A DNA stretch of 64,000 bases from Alphaproteobacteria bacterium. GTDB taxonomy: Bacteria; Myxococcota_A; UBA796; GCA-2862545. The stretch covers positions 1-64,000 of the forward strand of contig JACKET010000009.1 in NCBI GenBank assembly GCA_020632875.1, written 5' to 3'. How positions within the stretch are numbered: position 1 is the stretch's first letter; each line of letters opens with the position of its first letter. Positions 8,352-17,483 of the stretch are shown here, one piece after another. Below the pieces are notes generated by a model. That model made no database searches, was not told the DNA's origin, and worked only from the letters and a program-made list of their open reading frames with translations. A program made the position numbers and the translations under genes.

Positions 8352-10210
8352 GTGTGCTGGTCGCCGAGGAGCTCGAGCTCTCCTGGGGCGACCGCCACGT
8401 CCTGCAGGGTCTGTCGCTGTCCGTCGGCGAGCGCGAGCGCGTGGGGCTCGTCGGGCCCAACGGCTGCGGGAAGTCCTCGTTCCTGTCGATCGCCGCGGGC
8501 AAGCTCGGCGCCGACGCCGGGCAGGTGCGCCTGTCCGGGCGGCTCGCGCTGCTCGAGCAGGATCCGGCCTTCCCCGGCGAGACCGTCGACGACGTCGTGA
8601 AGGCCGCCGTCGCGTGGCACGGCGCGCTGCACGCCGAGTGGGAAGCCGCCGTGAACGCGGGGGATCTCGAGCGGTCCGCCGCGCTCCAGGCCCGGCTCGA
8701 CGAGGCCGGTTGGTCGGTCGAGCACAGGATCGACGGCATCCTCGATCAGCTCGGCGCGCCTCCCCGCGACCGCGCGCTGGCCGGGCTGTCCGGGGGCGAG
8801 CGGCGCAGGCTCGCGCTCGCTGCGACGCTGCTCGAGCAGCCCGACGTGCTGCTGCTCGACGAGCCCACGAACCACCTCGACGCCCGCACGATCACGTGGC
8901 TCGAGCGCTTCCTCGTCGGGTACCGCGGCGCGGTGGTGATCGTGACCCACGATCGCTACCTGCTCGAGGCCGTGGCCGAGCGCATCATCGAGATCGAGAG
9001 CGGCCAGGCAGTGTCGTACGACGGCAGCTACGCCGACTACCTGATCGCCCGCGCCGAGCGCCACGCCCACCTCCAGCGCACCGAAGACCGCCGGCTGCGC
9101 ATCCTCGCGCGCGAGTCCGAGTGGGCCTCGCGCTCTCCCGCGGCCCGCACCACGAAGCAGAAGGCCCGGCTGAAGCGGCTCGACGACCTGCGCGCCAACG
9201 CGACGGCCCTCCCGAAGGAGCGCTCCTTCGAGCTCGACTTCTCCACGGGCCTCAAGTCGTCGGGCACCTTCCTCGAAGCCCACGACGTGAACGTGTCCAT
9301 CGCCGGGCGCGCGCTCATCCGCGACCTGTCGCTGGCCGTCCGCCCCGGCGACCGCATCGGCATCGTCGGCGACAACGGGATGGGCAAGTCCACGCTGCTC
9401 CGCGTGCTCACGGGCGAGCTCGAGGCCGGCGGGGTGGTCGCGATGTCCGGCGTCGTCCACAAGGCGCCCCGCGTGAAGCTCGGCATGCTCGACCAGGCGC
9501 GCACGGGCCTGAACGAGACCGACACCGTCTTCGAGGCCGCGGGCGGGGGCAACGACCAGATCCAGGTCGGCGACACGTGGGTCCACGTCGCCACGTTCCT
9601 CGGCCGGCTCCTCTTCACCCGCGAGCAGTTCGACGCCCGCGTCGAGGGCCTCTCCGGCGGCGAGCGGGCCCGCCTCCTCCTCGCGAAGAAGATGCTCGAG
9701 GGCAACGCCGTCCTCCTCCTCGACGAGCCCACCAACGACCTCGACCTGTGGACCCTCCGCGTGCTCGAAGAGGCGCTGCTCGACTTCGACGGCGCCGCGG
9801 TGGTCGTCACCCACGACCGCGCGTTCCTCGACCGCGTGTGCACCGCCGTGCTCGCCTTCGAGGGCGACGGTCGGGTGGTTCGGTACGCCGATCGCCTCCA
9901 GGCGGAGCGGGCCGCCACCAAGACCTCTCCCGCTCCCCCACCCCCGAAGGCGACGCCCGCGCCGCCTCCTCCGCCGGCCGACCGTCCGAAGCGCCTGTCG
10001 TTCAAGGAGAAGCAGGAGCTCGACGCGCTCCCCGATCGAATCGACGCGCTCGAGACCGAGATGGCCGCGCTCGAAGCCACGCTCGCCGACCCGGGCACGT
10101 ATCGAGACCGCGCAGACGCCGTCCCCGCGCTGTCGGCACGGCTCGAAGCGCTGCCCGCCGAGATCGACGCGCTGTTCACCCGCTGGGAGAGTCTGTCGGA
10201 ACGCGCTTGA
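8348..10210 (+). CDS. uup: ABC-F family ATPase, Uup-like
   Basis: A 620-residue soluble protein with two ABC cassettes and no membrane segments. Cassette 1 has GPNGCGKS, LSGGE and DEPTNHLD. Cassette 2 has GDNGMGKS, LSGGE and DEPTNDLD. A Pro-rich linker leads to a C-terminal coiled coil (RIDALETEMAALEATL) that in Uup contacts nucleic acid or the ribosome. ABC-F proteins act on translating ribosomes, and Uup is also linked to branched DNA intermediates. The GTG start at 8348 shares the GTGA overlap with the carbonic anhydrase stop. It is more Uup-like than EttA-like because of the C-terminal extension. Confidence 0.9.
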   Translation: MSVLVAEELELSWGDRHVLQGLSLSVGERERVGLVGPNGCGKSSFLSIAAGKLGADAGQVRLSGRLALLEQDPAFPGETVDDVVKAAVAWHGALHAEWEAAVNAGDLERSAALQARLDEAGWSVEHRIDGILDQLGAPPRDRALAGLSGGERRRLALAATLLEQPDVLLLDEPTNHLDARTITWLERFLVGYRGAVVIVTHDRYLLEAVAERIIEIESGQAVSYDGSYADYLIARAERHAHLQRTEDRRLRILARESEWASRSPAARTTKQKARLKRLDDLRANATALPKERSFELDFSTGLKSSGTFLEAHDVNVSIAGRALIRDLSLAVRPGDRIGIVGDNGMGKSTLLRVLTGELEAGGVVAMSGVVHKAPRVKLGMLDQARTGLNETDTVFEAAGGGNDQIQVGDTWVHVATFLGRLLFTREQFDARVEGLSGGERARLLLAKKMLEGNAVLLLDEPTNDLDLWTLRVLEEALLDFDGAAVVVTHDRAFLDRVCTAVLAFEGDGRVVRYADRLQAERAATKTSPAPPPPKATPAPPPPPADRPKRLSFKEKQELDALPDRIDALETEMAALEATLADPGTYRDRADAVPALSARLEALPAEIDALFTRWESLSERA

Positions 10211-10234
10211 CACGGCGTTCGTCCACGTTATCCG
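10207..10234 (+). promoter_or_regulatory. Sigma70-type promoter TTGACA-16-TATCCG
   Basis: A perfect TTGACA (10207-10212) overlaps the ABC-F stop codon. Sixteen bases later comes TATCCG (10229-10234), which ends 7 nt before the ATG of the zinc-ribbon gene. No ribosome site is visible, so the message is probably leaderless. Confidence 0.5.
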
Positions 10235-10241
10235 ACCGACC

Positions 10242-10418
10242 ATGCGTTGCAGAAGATGTGGGATTCCGCTCCAGCCCGTCCACGGGCTCGGGGCCTGCCT
10301 CAACCCCCGTTGCCAGGCGTACGGCCAGGTCCAGAACCAGGAGCCCGCTCCGGTCTCGGCGTTCTGGCGGCCGCTGACCTCGCCCGACCCCGGCCCGCCC
10401 CGACCCGCCGTACGCTAG
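10242..10418 (+). CDS. 58-residue zinc-ribbon protein
   Basis: A short ORF encoding a four-cysteine zinc ribbon, MRCRRCG followed by ACLNPRCQ (Cys3, Cys6, Cys19, Cys24), then a Pro-rich tail ending RPAVR. It has a recognisable promoter of its own. Its last four bases overlap the end of the convergent MscS gene (CTAG shared by both stops). Such mini zinc ribbons usually bind nucleic acid or larger protein partners. No specific role can be assigned. The cysteine spacing and promoter argue that it is a real gene despite its size. Confidence 0.65.
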   Translation: MRCRRCGIPLQPVHGLGACLNPRCQAYGQVQNQEPAPVSAFWRPLTSPDPGPPRPAVR

Positions 10419-11290
10419 CCCTCGTAGTGCGGGCCCACCTTGGTGGGCTCGGCCGGATGGGGCTCTTCGCGCGCGTTGATGTCGAGGTCGCGGTACTGCT
10501 GGTCGGGCGTGCGGATGCCCGCGCGGCGGAAGGCGAGCTTCACGCGCTCGGTGATGTCCGTGACGAAGGCCTTCTCGTACCGGATGTCGAACACGTACGC
10601 CTTCGTCGTGATGACCGTCACGAAGCGCTCGCCGAGGAACTGGTCGGTCACGAGCGTGACGACGGGCTTCGACAGGTAGACGTAGCGCGAGGTCGCGGTC
10701 GCTTCGGTCACGATGCGGCGGGCGCGCTGGAAGTCCTCGGCGGCGGCGATGTAGAAGGGCACCACGACCATCGCGTCGAGCGCGCCGGCGTTCGCGGAGG
10801 CCACGGAGTCCGTGAGGAACTTGCTGTTCGGCACCGTGACGGCGTTGTCGTCGAGGGTGGCGAGCCGCACGCTGCGCAGGCCGATCTCGGTGACCTCCCC
10901 GTAGTACCCGTCGAACGCGATGCGGTCGCCGACCTGGAAGGGCTCGTCGACGAGCAGGATGAGGCCCGCCATCAGCGACGCGGCGAGGTCCTTCATGGCG
11001 AAGCCGATGGCCACGGCGATGGTGCCCGAGATGGCGAGCAGGGCTTCGCTCTCGAGCCGCAGCACCGTGCTCGCGACGAGCACCGCGATGATGATGTAGG
11101 CGGCGAAGCGGAGCATCGCCTTGCCCTTCATCAGCTGCAGACGCCAGTTCGTGAACCGCTCGCCGAGATCGTCGACGAGCGAGCTGACGACGCGCAGGGC
11201 GAGGAAGCCGATGACCAGCACGAACATCGCGAACGGGATGCCGTCGAAGTTGATGAACTGGATGAACTGCTGGATGTCGACGCCTTCCAT
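10415..11290 (-). CDS. MscS-type mechanosensitive channel subunit
   Basis: A 291-residue inner-membrane protein. It has three transmembrane helices (about 19-36, 60-76, 83-113), the last being the pore-lining helix with its Gly/Ala-rich face (ISGTIAVAIGFAMKDLAAS), followed by the MscS beta domain signature FQVGDRIAFDGYYGEV and the vestibule domain. The size fits a minimal MscS core. Its ATG shares one base with the TGA of the large upstream gene (TGATG), so its synthesis is tied to that protein. Taken together, the two look like an MscK-type channel split in two. On its own it would be a tension-gated release valve. Confidence 0.92.
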   Translation of the reverse strand: MEGVDIQQFIQFINFDGIPFAMFVLVIGFLALRVVSSLVDDLGERFTNWRLQLMKGKAMLRFAAYIIIAVLVASTVLRLESEALLAISGTIAVAIGFAMKDLAASLMAGLILLVDEPFQVGDRIAFDGYYGEVTEIGLRSVRLATLDDNAVTVPNSKFLTDSVASANAGALDAMVVVPFYIAAAEDFQRARRIVTEATATSRYVYLSKPVVTLVTDQFLGERFVTVITTKAYVFDIRYEKAFVTDITERVKLAFRRAGIRTPDQQYRDLDINAREEPHPAEPTKVGPHYEG

Positions 11291-14200
11291 CAGGCCCCCA
11301 GGTACAGCAGGTGGCGCCGGCGCAGGGTGCGCGACACCAGCGGCAGGTTCTCGATCGGGATGTAGATCAGGGTCTTCGCGCCCTCGACGAGCCCGCGGGA
11401 CTGGAGGTCACGGACCGTGTTCCGCACCGTGTGGAGCGGGAGGTTCGTGACCTCGACGATCTCGGCGAGCTCCATCGCGTCCTGCTGGCGGAGCGCGGTG
11501 AGCGTGAACAGCGCATCGACGGACAGGTCGGACGCGACCTCGGTGCGCAGCGCCTTGCGGGTGAGCACCCGCGCCTTGCCCGTGCGGTCGCCGGGCTCGA
11601 GGCACGCGGCGAACAGGTGCATGGCGACGCGCGGGTTGCCCTCGCTGGCCTCGGACAGGAGGCGGAAGAACGCGTTGGTCGCGCGTTCCTGCTCGACCTC
11701 GGGGTCGGCGCCAAGGAGGTTCGCGCGCATCAGGCCCCGGTAGTCGAGATCGAGCCCGGCGGCCTTGGCCCGCTTCTGGGTGAGGTCGCGGAGCATGCTC
11801 GCGTCGAACGGCTCGAGGTTGATGACGCTGCGGAACACGCCGACGTCGACGATCGACGGGATGGCGCCGAGGTACCGCCACCCGGGACGGTGGAAGCTCA
11901 CCAGCCAGAAGTGGTGGTCGGACGTGGCGTTCAGCACGTACAGGAGCTGGGTGATGGCCGCGAACCCCCCGACCGAGCGGGAGTACGCGCGGTGCGCCTG
12001 CTCGACGACGAACACGGCTCGCGGCGCCTGGCGGAGGTTCTCGACGAGCTTGTCGGCCGTCTCGGCGGGTGCGACCCCGGTGACCTCGGCGAGCCACGCG
12101 AGCAGCTCGTGCTCCGACAGCATCGCGTGGTTCAGACGACACCGGTACGGGTGGATGTCGCCGCCGTCGAGCCGCGCGAGGAACCGCGCGATCTCGGTGC
12201 GCTTGCCCTCGCCCCGGTCGCCGACGAGCGCGACCATGCCGCGCCGACTGTCCTTCTTCCAGCCCTGGAACACGGCGTCGAGCTCTTCGTCGAGGCCGGG
12301 ACGCGTGACGTAGACCGGGTGGCCCGGCTCGCGGGAGCACAGGGCGTCCATCGTCTCCTGCGGGATGGGGACGAGCGACTGATCCTCCGTGGCGCCCATC
12401 TGGTAGCGCGTGATCACGTTGAAGACGCGCGCGAGGCCCGTGCGGTCGCGGGCCAGGAAGAAGTACAGCAGGTCGACGCCGAGCGTGATGCCGAAGAAGG
12501 TCAGCATCGCGAGCGCCGACAGGGGCCGCAGGGGGCGCGGCACCTCCCGCGAGAGGAACGCGACGATCTGGCTCTCCTGGTTCCGCGCGCGGACGCGGTC
12601 GCGCAGGATCGGGTCCCACTGGTAGAGCAGCCAGGCGACCAGGAACACGAAGACGAGGTTGAACATCGTCATCGCCAGCCCGGCGACGGTGTCGAGCTGG
12701 AGCGTCGACCACAGCACGTAGTACGTGAACCCGCGGGCGATGCCCCAGATGATCAGCACGCGCGTCGTGAACCGCAGCAGGTCGTACGTCTTGGCGGCGA
12801 GTGCGATGAGCGAGGGCCGGAACTCGGGCGCCCGCACGACGGCGAGGTCGAAGGCGGCCAGCATCACGCGGTAGATCGCGAGCAGCAGCCAGGTCTCGAC
12901 GACGAACGCGATCTCGGGCGACAGCGGCGAGATGAACGACACCATCAGGTAGCCGAGCGACAGGTCGATCAGCGCCTTCACGGCGTCGGACGTGGGCCCC
13001 TTGAGGCGCTGGGCGTCGATCGGCCGCAGGTCGGGCTTCAGGCGCTTGACCTGCACCGCCGCGCGCGACGCGATGTCCATCGACTTGTCGCGCGCCCACC
13101 GCCAGCTGCCGAGCAGCACGACGAGCCAGAACAGGCCCCACGCCGCGTCGATCAGCAGTGTGGCGTCGCGCACGAAGCGGTACGGCAGCTCGAGCAGCTC
13201 CTGGGCGCGATTCGACATGCGCGCCAGCACCGTCGGCACGAGCAGGCGCAGCTCGCGGGCCACGTCGGCGCCGAGCTCGCGGCGGTCCTTCTCGCGCTCG
13301 GTCCAGCTGACGTAGCCGCGCAGCTCGCGGCGCAGCTCGGCGATCTGCTGCAGCGACGTGAGCACGGCCTGGCGCTCGTCCCGCGCGACGGTGCCGAGCT
13401 CTTCGGCGATCGCGAGCTCTTCGTCGAGCGCGGCCTCCCAGTCTTCGGAGGCCGCTTCGATCGCCGCGTCGCGGCCGAGCTGGTTGGCGCTGGCGATGAT
13501 CTGGCGCTCGCGCGTCGCGTGGACCGTGACCTCGGCGACCTTCTCGTCGGCCGTCTGGACGCCGTACCCGCGGGCGATCTCGCCGTCGATGAGCTCTTTC
13601 CGCCACTTCCGCAGGTCGCGGTAGACCTCGTCGGCGTCGGGCCCGGAGCCCGGGAGGGGCGAGCTCTTCTCGATCGCGACGAGCTGCTCCTGGAAGCCCT
13701 CGACCTGCTTGTCGCGCGCGGCGGCGTCGGCGGCGATGGCGCTCCTGCGATCCTCGAGCAGCTTGGCGGCCTCGCGCACGCGGTCGCGGGCGTCGGCGGC
13801 CTCGCCGAGGAACTTCGCCCGGGCGCGCTCGCGGTCGTCTGCCGCCGTGGCCGCGGCCTCTTCGGCCTGCTTGCGCGCGCGGTCGGCGGCCGCGGTGGCG
13901 GCGTCGAGCTTGCCGTCGTGGATGCCCTGCGCGCGCTCGAGGCGGACCGTGAGCTCTTTCACCCGGTCGGCCTGGGCGTCGCGCTCGAGGCCGATGCGCT
14001 CGCGGTCGGGGTCGCCCTCGGGGAGGCCCGCGAGCTTCGTCTCGAGCGCGTCGAGGCCCGCCTGGGCGCCCGCTCGCGCGGACGAGAGGACCTCGACGCT
14101 GCGGAGGATCGGCGCCGTGGCCGCGAGGCGGGCGGCCTCGGCGGCGGCTTCGCGCTCCGCCCGCGCCTTCTCGAGCGCCGGACCGCGTGAGTACTCCGCG

Positions 14201-14985
14201 AGGGCCGCCTCGACCCGGGCCGCCGCAGCGGGCTCGAGCCACGGGAGCAGGAGGCGGAGGCGCTGGGCCGCGGCCTCGCCGCGATCGGTCTCGGCCAGCA
14301 GCGGCAGCATCGGATCGGGCGACGGGACGGGGCGATCCGCGACCGCGTGCAGCATCAGGTCGAACTGGAGCTGGTCGAGGGCCGCGAGGTCGCCATCGGC
14401 CGCGGCGGCACGGGCGTCGCGCGCCGCCTGCTGCACCGGGTCGTCGACGGGGGCGCGCACCGCTTCGAGCTCGTCCTGGAGCGGCTTGCGGAGCCGGGCG
14501 AGCCCCTCGTCGCGCAGGCCCGGGTTCCGGTCGAGGTGGGCGGCGATCCCGGTCAGCAGGCGCCGGACGAGGCCGTCGGCGCGCTCTTCGGCTTCGAGCG
14601 CCGCGGAACGCGCGGCGGTGGCCTCGGCGCGGCGCTCGTCGGACCCGAGCTCGGGGATCGGCTCCTGGCGCTCGGACTCCCGCGCCGTGGCGCGGTCCTG
14701 CAGCGCGACGAGCCGGCCGCGCACGACGGACGGGCGATCGAGCCGCGCGCCCGCGAGGCCCGGGAACGCGTCACCGAAGGAGTTCTGCCCCGCGAAGAAC
14801 GCGTTCCGCGCCTCGATCTGGAGGTTCGCGGTCTCGAGCCGCGCCGCCCAGCTCACGAGGACCTGCTGGCGCCACGTGGCCCACACGAGCTCGTAGTCGG
14901 GCGCGGGAGCCGGTTCCTGTGCGAGCGCCGGGGCGCTCCAGCACAGCGGGACGCCGACGGCGAGAAGGGCGAGCCAGGGGCGGAT
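11290..14985 (-). CDS. Large membrane protein: periplasmic coiled coil, TM bundle, P-loop domain and winged helix
   Basis: A 1231-residue protein without an obvious named family. It has a signal peptide (RPWLALLAVGVPLCWSAPALA), then about 570 residues of coiled coil rich in Ala/Glu/Arg (periplasmic), around six transmembrane helices between 600 and 845, then a cytoplasmic P-loop-like domain near 920 (VALVGDRGEGKRTE; AVFVVEQAH as Walker B position). A C-terminal winged helix (about 1140-1222, MELAEIVEVTNLPLHTVRN) follows. The P-loop has Arg where Ser/Thr is normal, so ATP hydrolysis is doubtful. The coiled coil plus TM part resembles the N-terminal half of MscK/YbiO channels, and an MscS core follows in a TGATG overlap. 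The start is an ATC at 14985, with GGAGG five bases upstream. A GTG at 14886 is the first standard start but would delete the signal peptide. Confidence 0.85.
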   Translation of the reverse strand: MRPWLALLAVGVPLCWSAPALAQEPAPAPDYELVWATWRQQVLVSWAARLETANLQIEARNAFFAGQNSFGDAFPGLAGARLDRPSVVRGRLVALQDRATARESERQEPIPELGSDERRAEATAARSAALEAEERADGLVRRLLTGIAAHLDRNPGLRDEGLARLRKPLQDELEAVRAPVDDPVQQAARDARAAAADGDLAALDQLQFDLMLHAVADRPVPSPDPMLPLLAETDRGEAAAQRLRLLLPWLEPAAAARVEAALAEYSRGPALEKARAEREAAAEAARLAATAPILRSVEVLSSARAGAQAGLDALETKLAGLPEGDPDRERIGLERDAQADRVKELTVRLERAQGIHDGKLDAATAAADRARKQAEEAAATAADDRERARAKFLGEAADARDRVREAAKLLEDRRSAIAADAAARDKQVEGFQEQLVAIEKSSPLPGSGPDADEVYRDLRKWRKELIDGEIARGYGVQTADEKVAEVTVHATRERQIIASANQLGRDAAIEAASEDWEAALDEELAIAEELGTVARDERQAVLTSLQQIAELRRELRGYVSWTEREKDRRELGADVARELRLLVPTVLARMSNRAQELLELPYRFVRDATLLIDAAWGLFWLVVLLGSWRWARDKSMDIASRAAVQVKRLKPDLRPIDAQRLKGPTSDAVKALIDLSLGYLMVSFISPLSPEIAFVVETWLLLAIYRVMLAAFDLAVVRAPEFRPSLIALAAKTYDLLRFTTRVLIIWGIARGFTYYVLWSTLQLDTVAGLAMTMFNLVFVFLVAWLLYQWDPILRDRVRARNQESQIVAFLSREVPRPLRPLSALAMLTFFGITLGVDLLYFFLARDRTGLARVFNVITRYQMGATEDQSLVPIPQETMDALCSREPGHPVYVTRPGLDEELDAVFQGWKKDSRRGMVALVGDRGEGKRTEIARFLARLDGGDIHPYRCRLNHAMLSEHELLAWLAEVTGVAPAETADKLVENLRQAPRAVFVVEQAHRAYSRSVGGFAAITQLLYVLNATSDHHFWLVSFHRPGWRYLGAIPSIVDVGVFRSVINLEPFDASMLRDLTQKRAKAAGLDLDYRGLMRANLLGADPEVEQERATNAFFRLLSEASEGNPRVAMHLFAACLEPGDRTGKARVLTRKALRTEVASDLSVDALFTLTALRQQDAMELAEIVEVTNLPLHTVRNTVRDLQSRGLVEGAKTLIYIPIENLPLVSRTLRRRHLLYLGA

Positions 14986-15034
14986 GGGTTCCTCCGGCGC
15001 ATTTATCGCACACCCGCCCGACGCCGCGCACCAG

Positions 15035-15058
15035 TCTGGATCGGCGCACTGCTCCAGA
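15035..15058. promoter_or_regulatory. Inverted repeat TCTGGA-N12-TCCAGA, candidate enhancer (UAS)
   Basis: Perfect 6-bp arms separated by 12 bp, centred about 85 bp upstream of the transcription start expected from the -24/-12 promoter. Enhancer sites for sigma54 activators usually sit 80-150 bp upstream. Two GGATC direct repeats lie between it and the promoter. Confidence 0.4.
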
Positions 15059-15106
15059 ATGGATCACCCGGATCGCCTGTAGACGGACGAACCTCATGAA
15101 TCCAGT

Positions 15107-15122
15107 TGGCACCGCCCTTGCT
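15107..15122 (+). promoter_or_regulatory. Sigma54 (RpoN) promoter TGGCAC-N5-TTGCT
   Basis: It matches the RpoN consensus TGGCACNNNNNTTGCW in every defined position, with the required GG-N10-GC spacing. Transcription would begin near 15132, leaving a leader of about 20 nt that contains AAGGAGG ahead of the ATG at 15151. The second gene of the operon encodes a sigma54 activator. Confidence 0.75.
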
Positions 15123-15150
15123 TTGTCAGTCACGTGCAAGGAGGTGCTCG

Positions 15151-15965
15151 ATGAAGGTTCGATTCCAGGGTGTCCGCGGCAGCATTCCCGTGAGCGGTCC
15201 CGCGTTCGCGCGGACGGGCGGCAACACCACCTGCGTGGTGCTCGAGCACGAGGGCGAGCGCCTCGTCCTCGACGGCGGCACGGGTCTCGCGTCGCTCGGC
15301 CAGGACCTCGGGTGCACGGCGATCGACACGACCGTGCTGTTCACCCACGTCCACTGGGACCACATCCAGGGCGTGCCGTTCTTCGCCCCGCTGTTCCACC
15401 CCGGATCGCGCATCACGTTCGCGGGCGCCCGTACGCAGTGGGGTGGCATCGAGGACAGCCTGCGCGGGCAGATGCGTCCCCCGCAGTTCCCCGTGGGGCT
15501 CGACGCCTTCGCCGCCCAGCTCGGCTTCCTCGACGTGGACGCCGGACACCCCTTCGAGATCGGGCCGTTCCGCATCGAGGCGGCCGAGATGACACACCCG
15601 AACGGGGTCTTCGTGTACCGGATCGACGCGGGCGGCAAGCGCGTGGTCTTCGCGACCGACGTGGAGCACGGCGAGGCCATCGACGCGCGCCTCATCGAGT
15701 TCGCGTCCGGTGCCGACCTCATCATCCACGACGCCCAGTACACGCGCCGCGAGTACCAGGGCGAGGTGGGCCCGGCGCGCCGCGGCTGGGGCCACTCCAC
15801 GTGGGAGGACGCCGTCGAGGTCTGCACGCTCGGCGGGATCGAGCGCCTCGCGCTGTTCCACCACGACCCGACGCGCGACGACGCGGGGGTCCAGGCCATC
15901 GAAGAAGCTGCGCGCAGCCGCTTCTCCGGAGCCTTCGCCGCGCGGGAGTCCGAGGTGGTCGTCCT

Positions 15966-15969
<4 letters not shown>
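15151..15969 (+). CDS. Metallo-beta-lactamase-fold hydrolase
   Basis: A 272-residue protein with the dinuclear metal motif THVHWDH (His66, His68, Asp70, His71). Further ligand candidates are His158 in MTHPNG, Asp180 in VFATDVEH and the C-terminal FHHDP. The layout is closest to RNase Z/PhnP-like and cyclic-nucleotide phosphodiesterase-like MBL proteins, so a phosphodiester is the likely substrate. AAGGAGG precedes the ATG by 5 nt. It is first in an operon with the sigma54 activator (TTGA overlap) and follows a -24/-12 promoter. A link between its product and the activator's GAF domain is attractive but unproven. Confidence 0.88.
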
Positions 15970-17477
<1,508 letters not shown>

Positions 17478-17483
17478 GCCCCG

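Noticed and set aside
11311..14190. 959-codon plus-strand frame opposite the split-channel gene
   Set aside because: Antisense shadow. The minus-strand protein shows signal peptide, TM helices and a P-loop.
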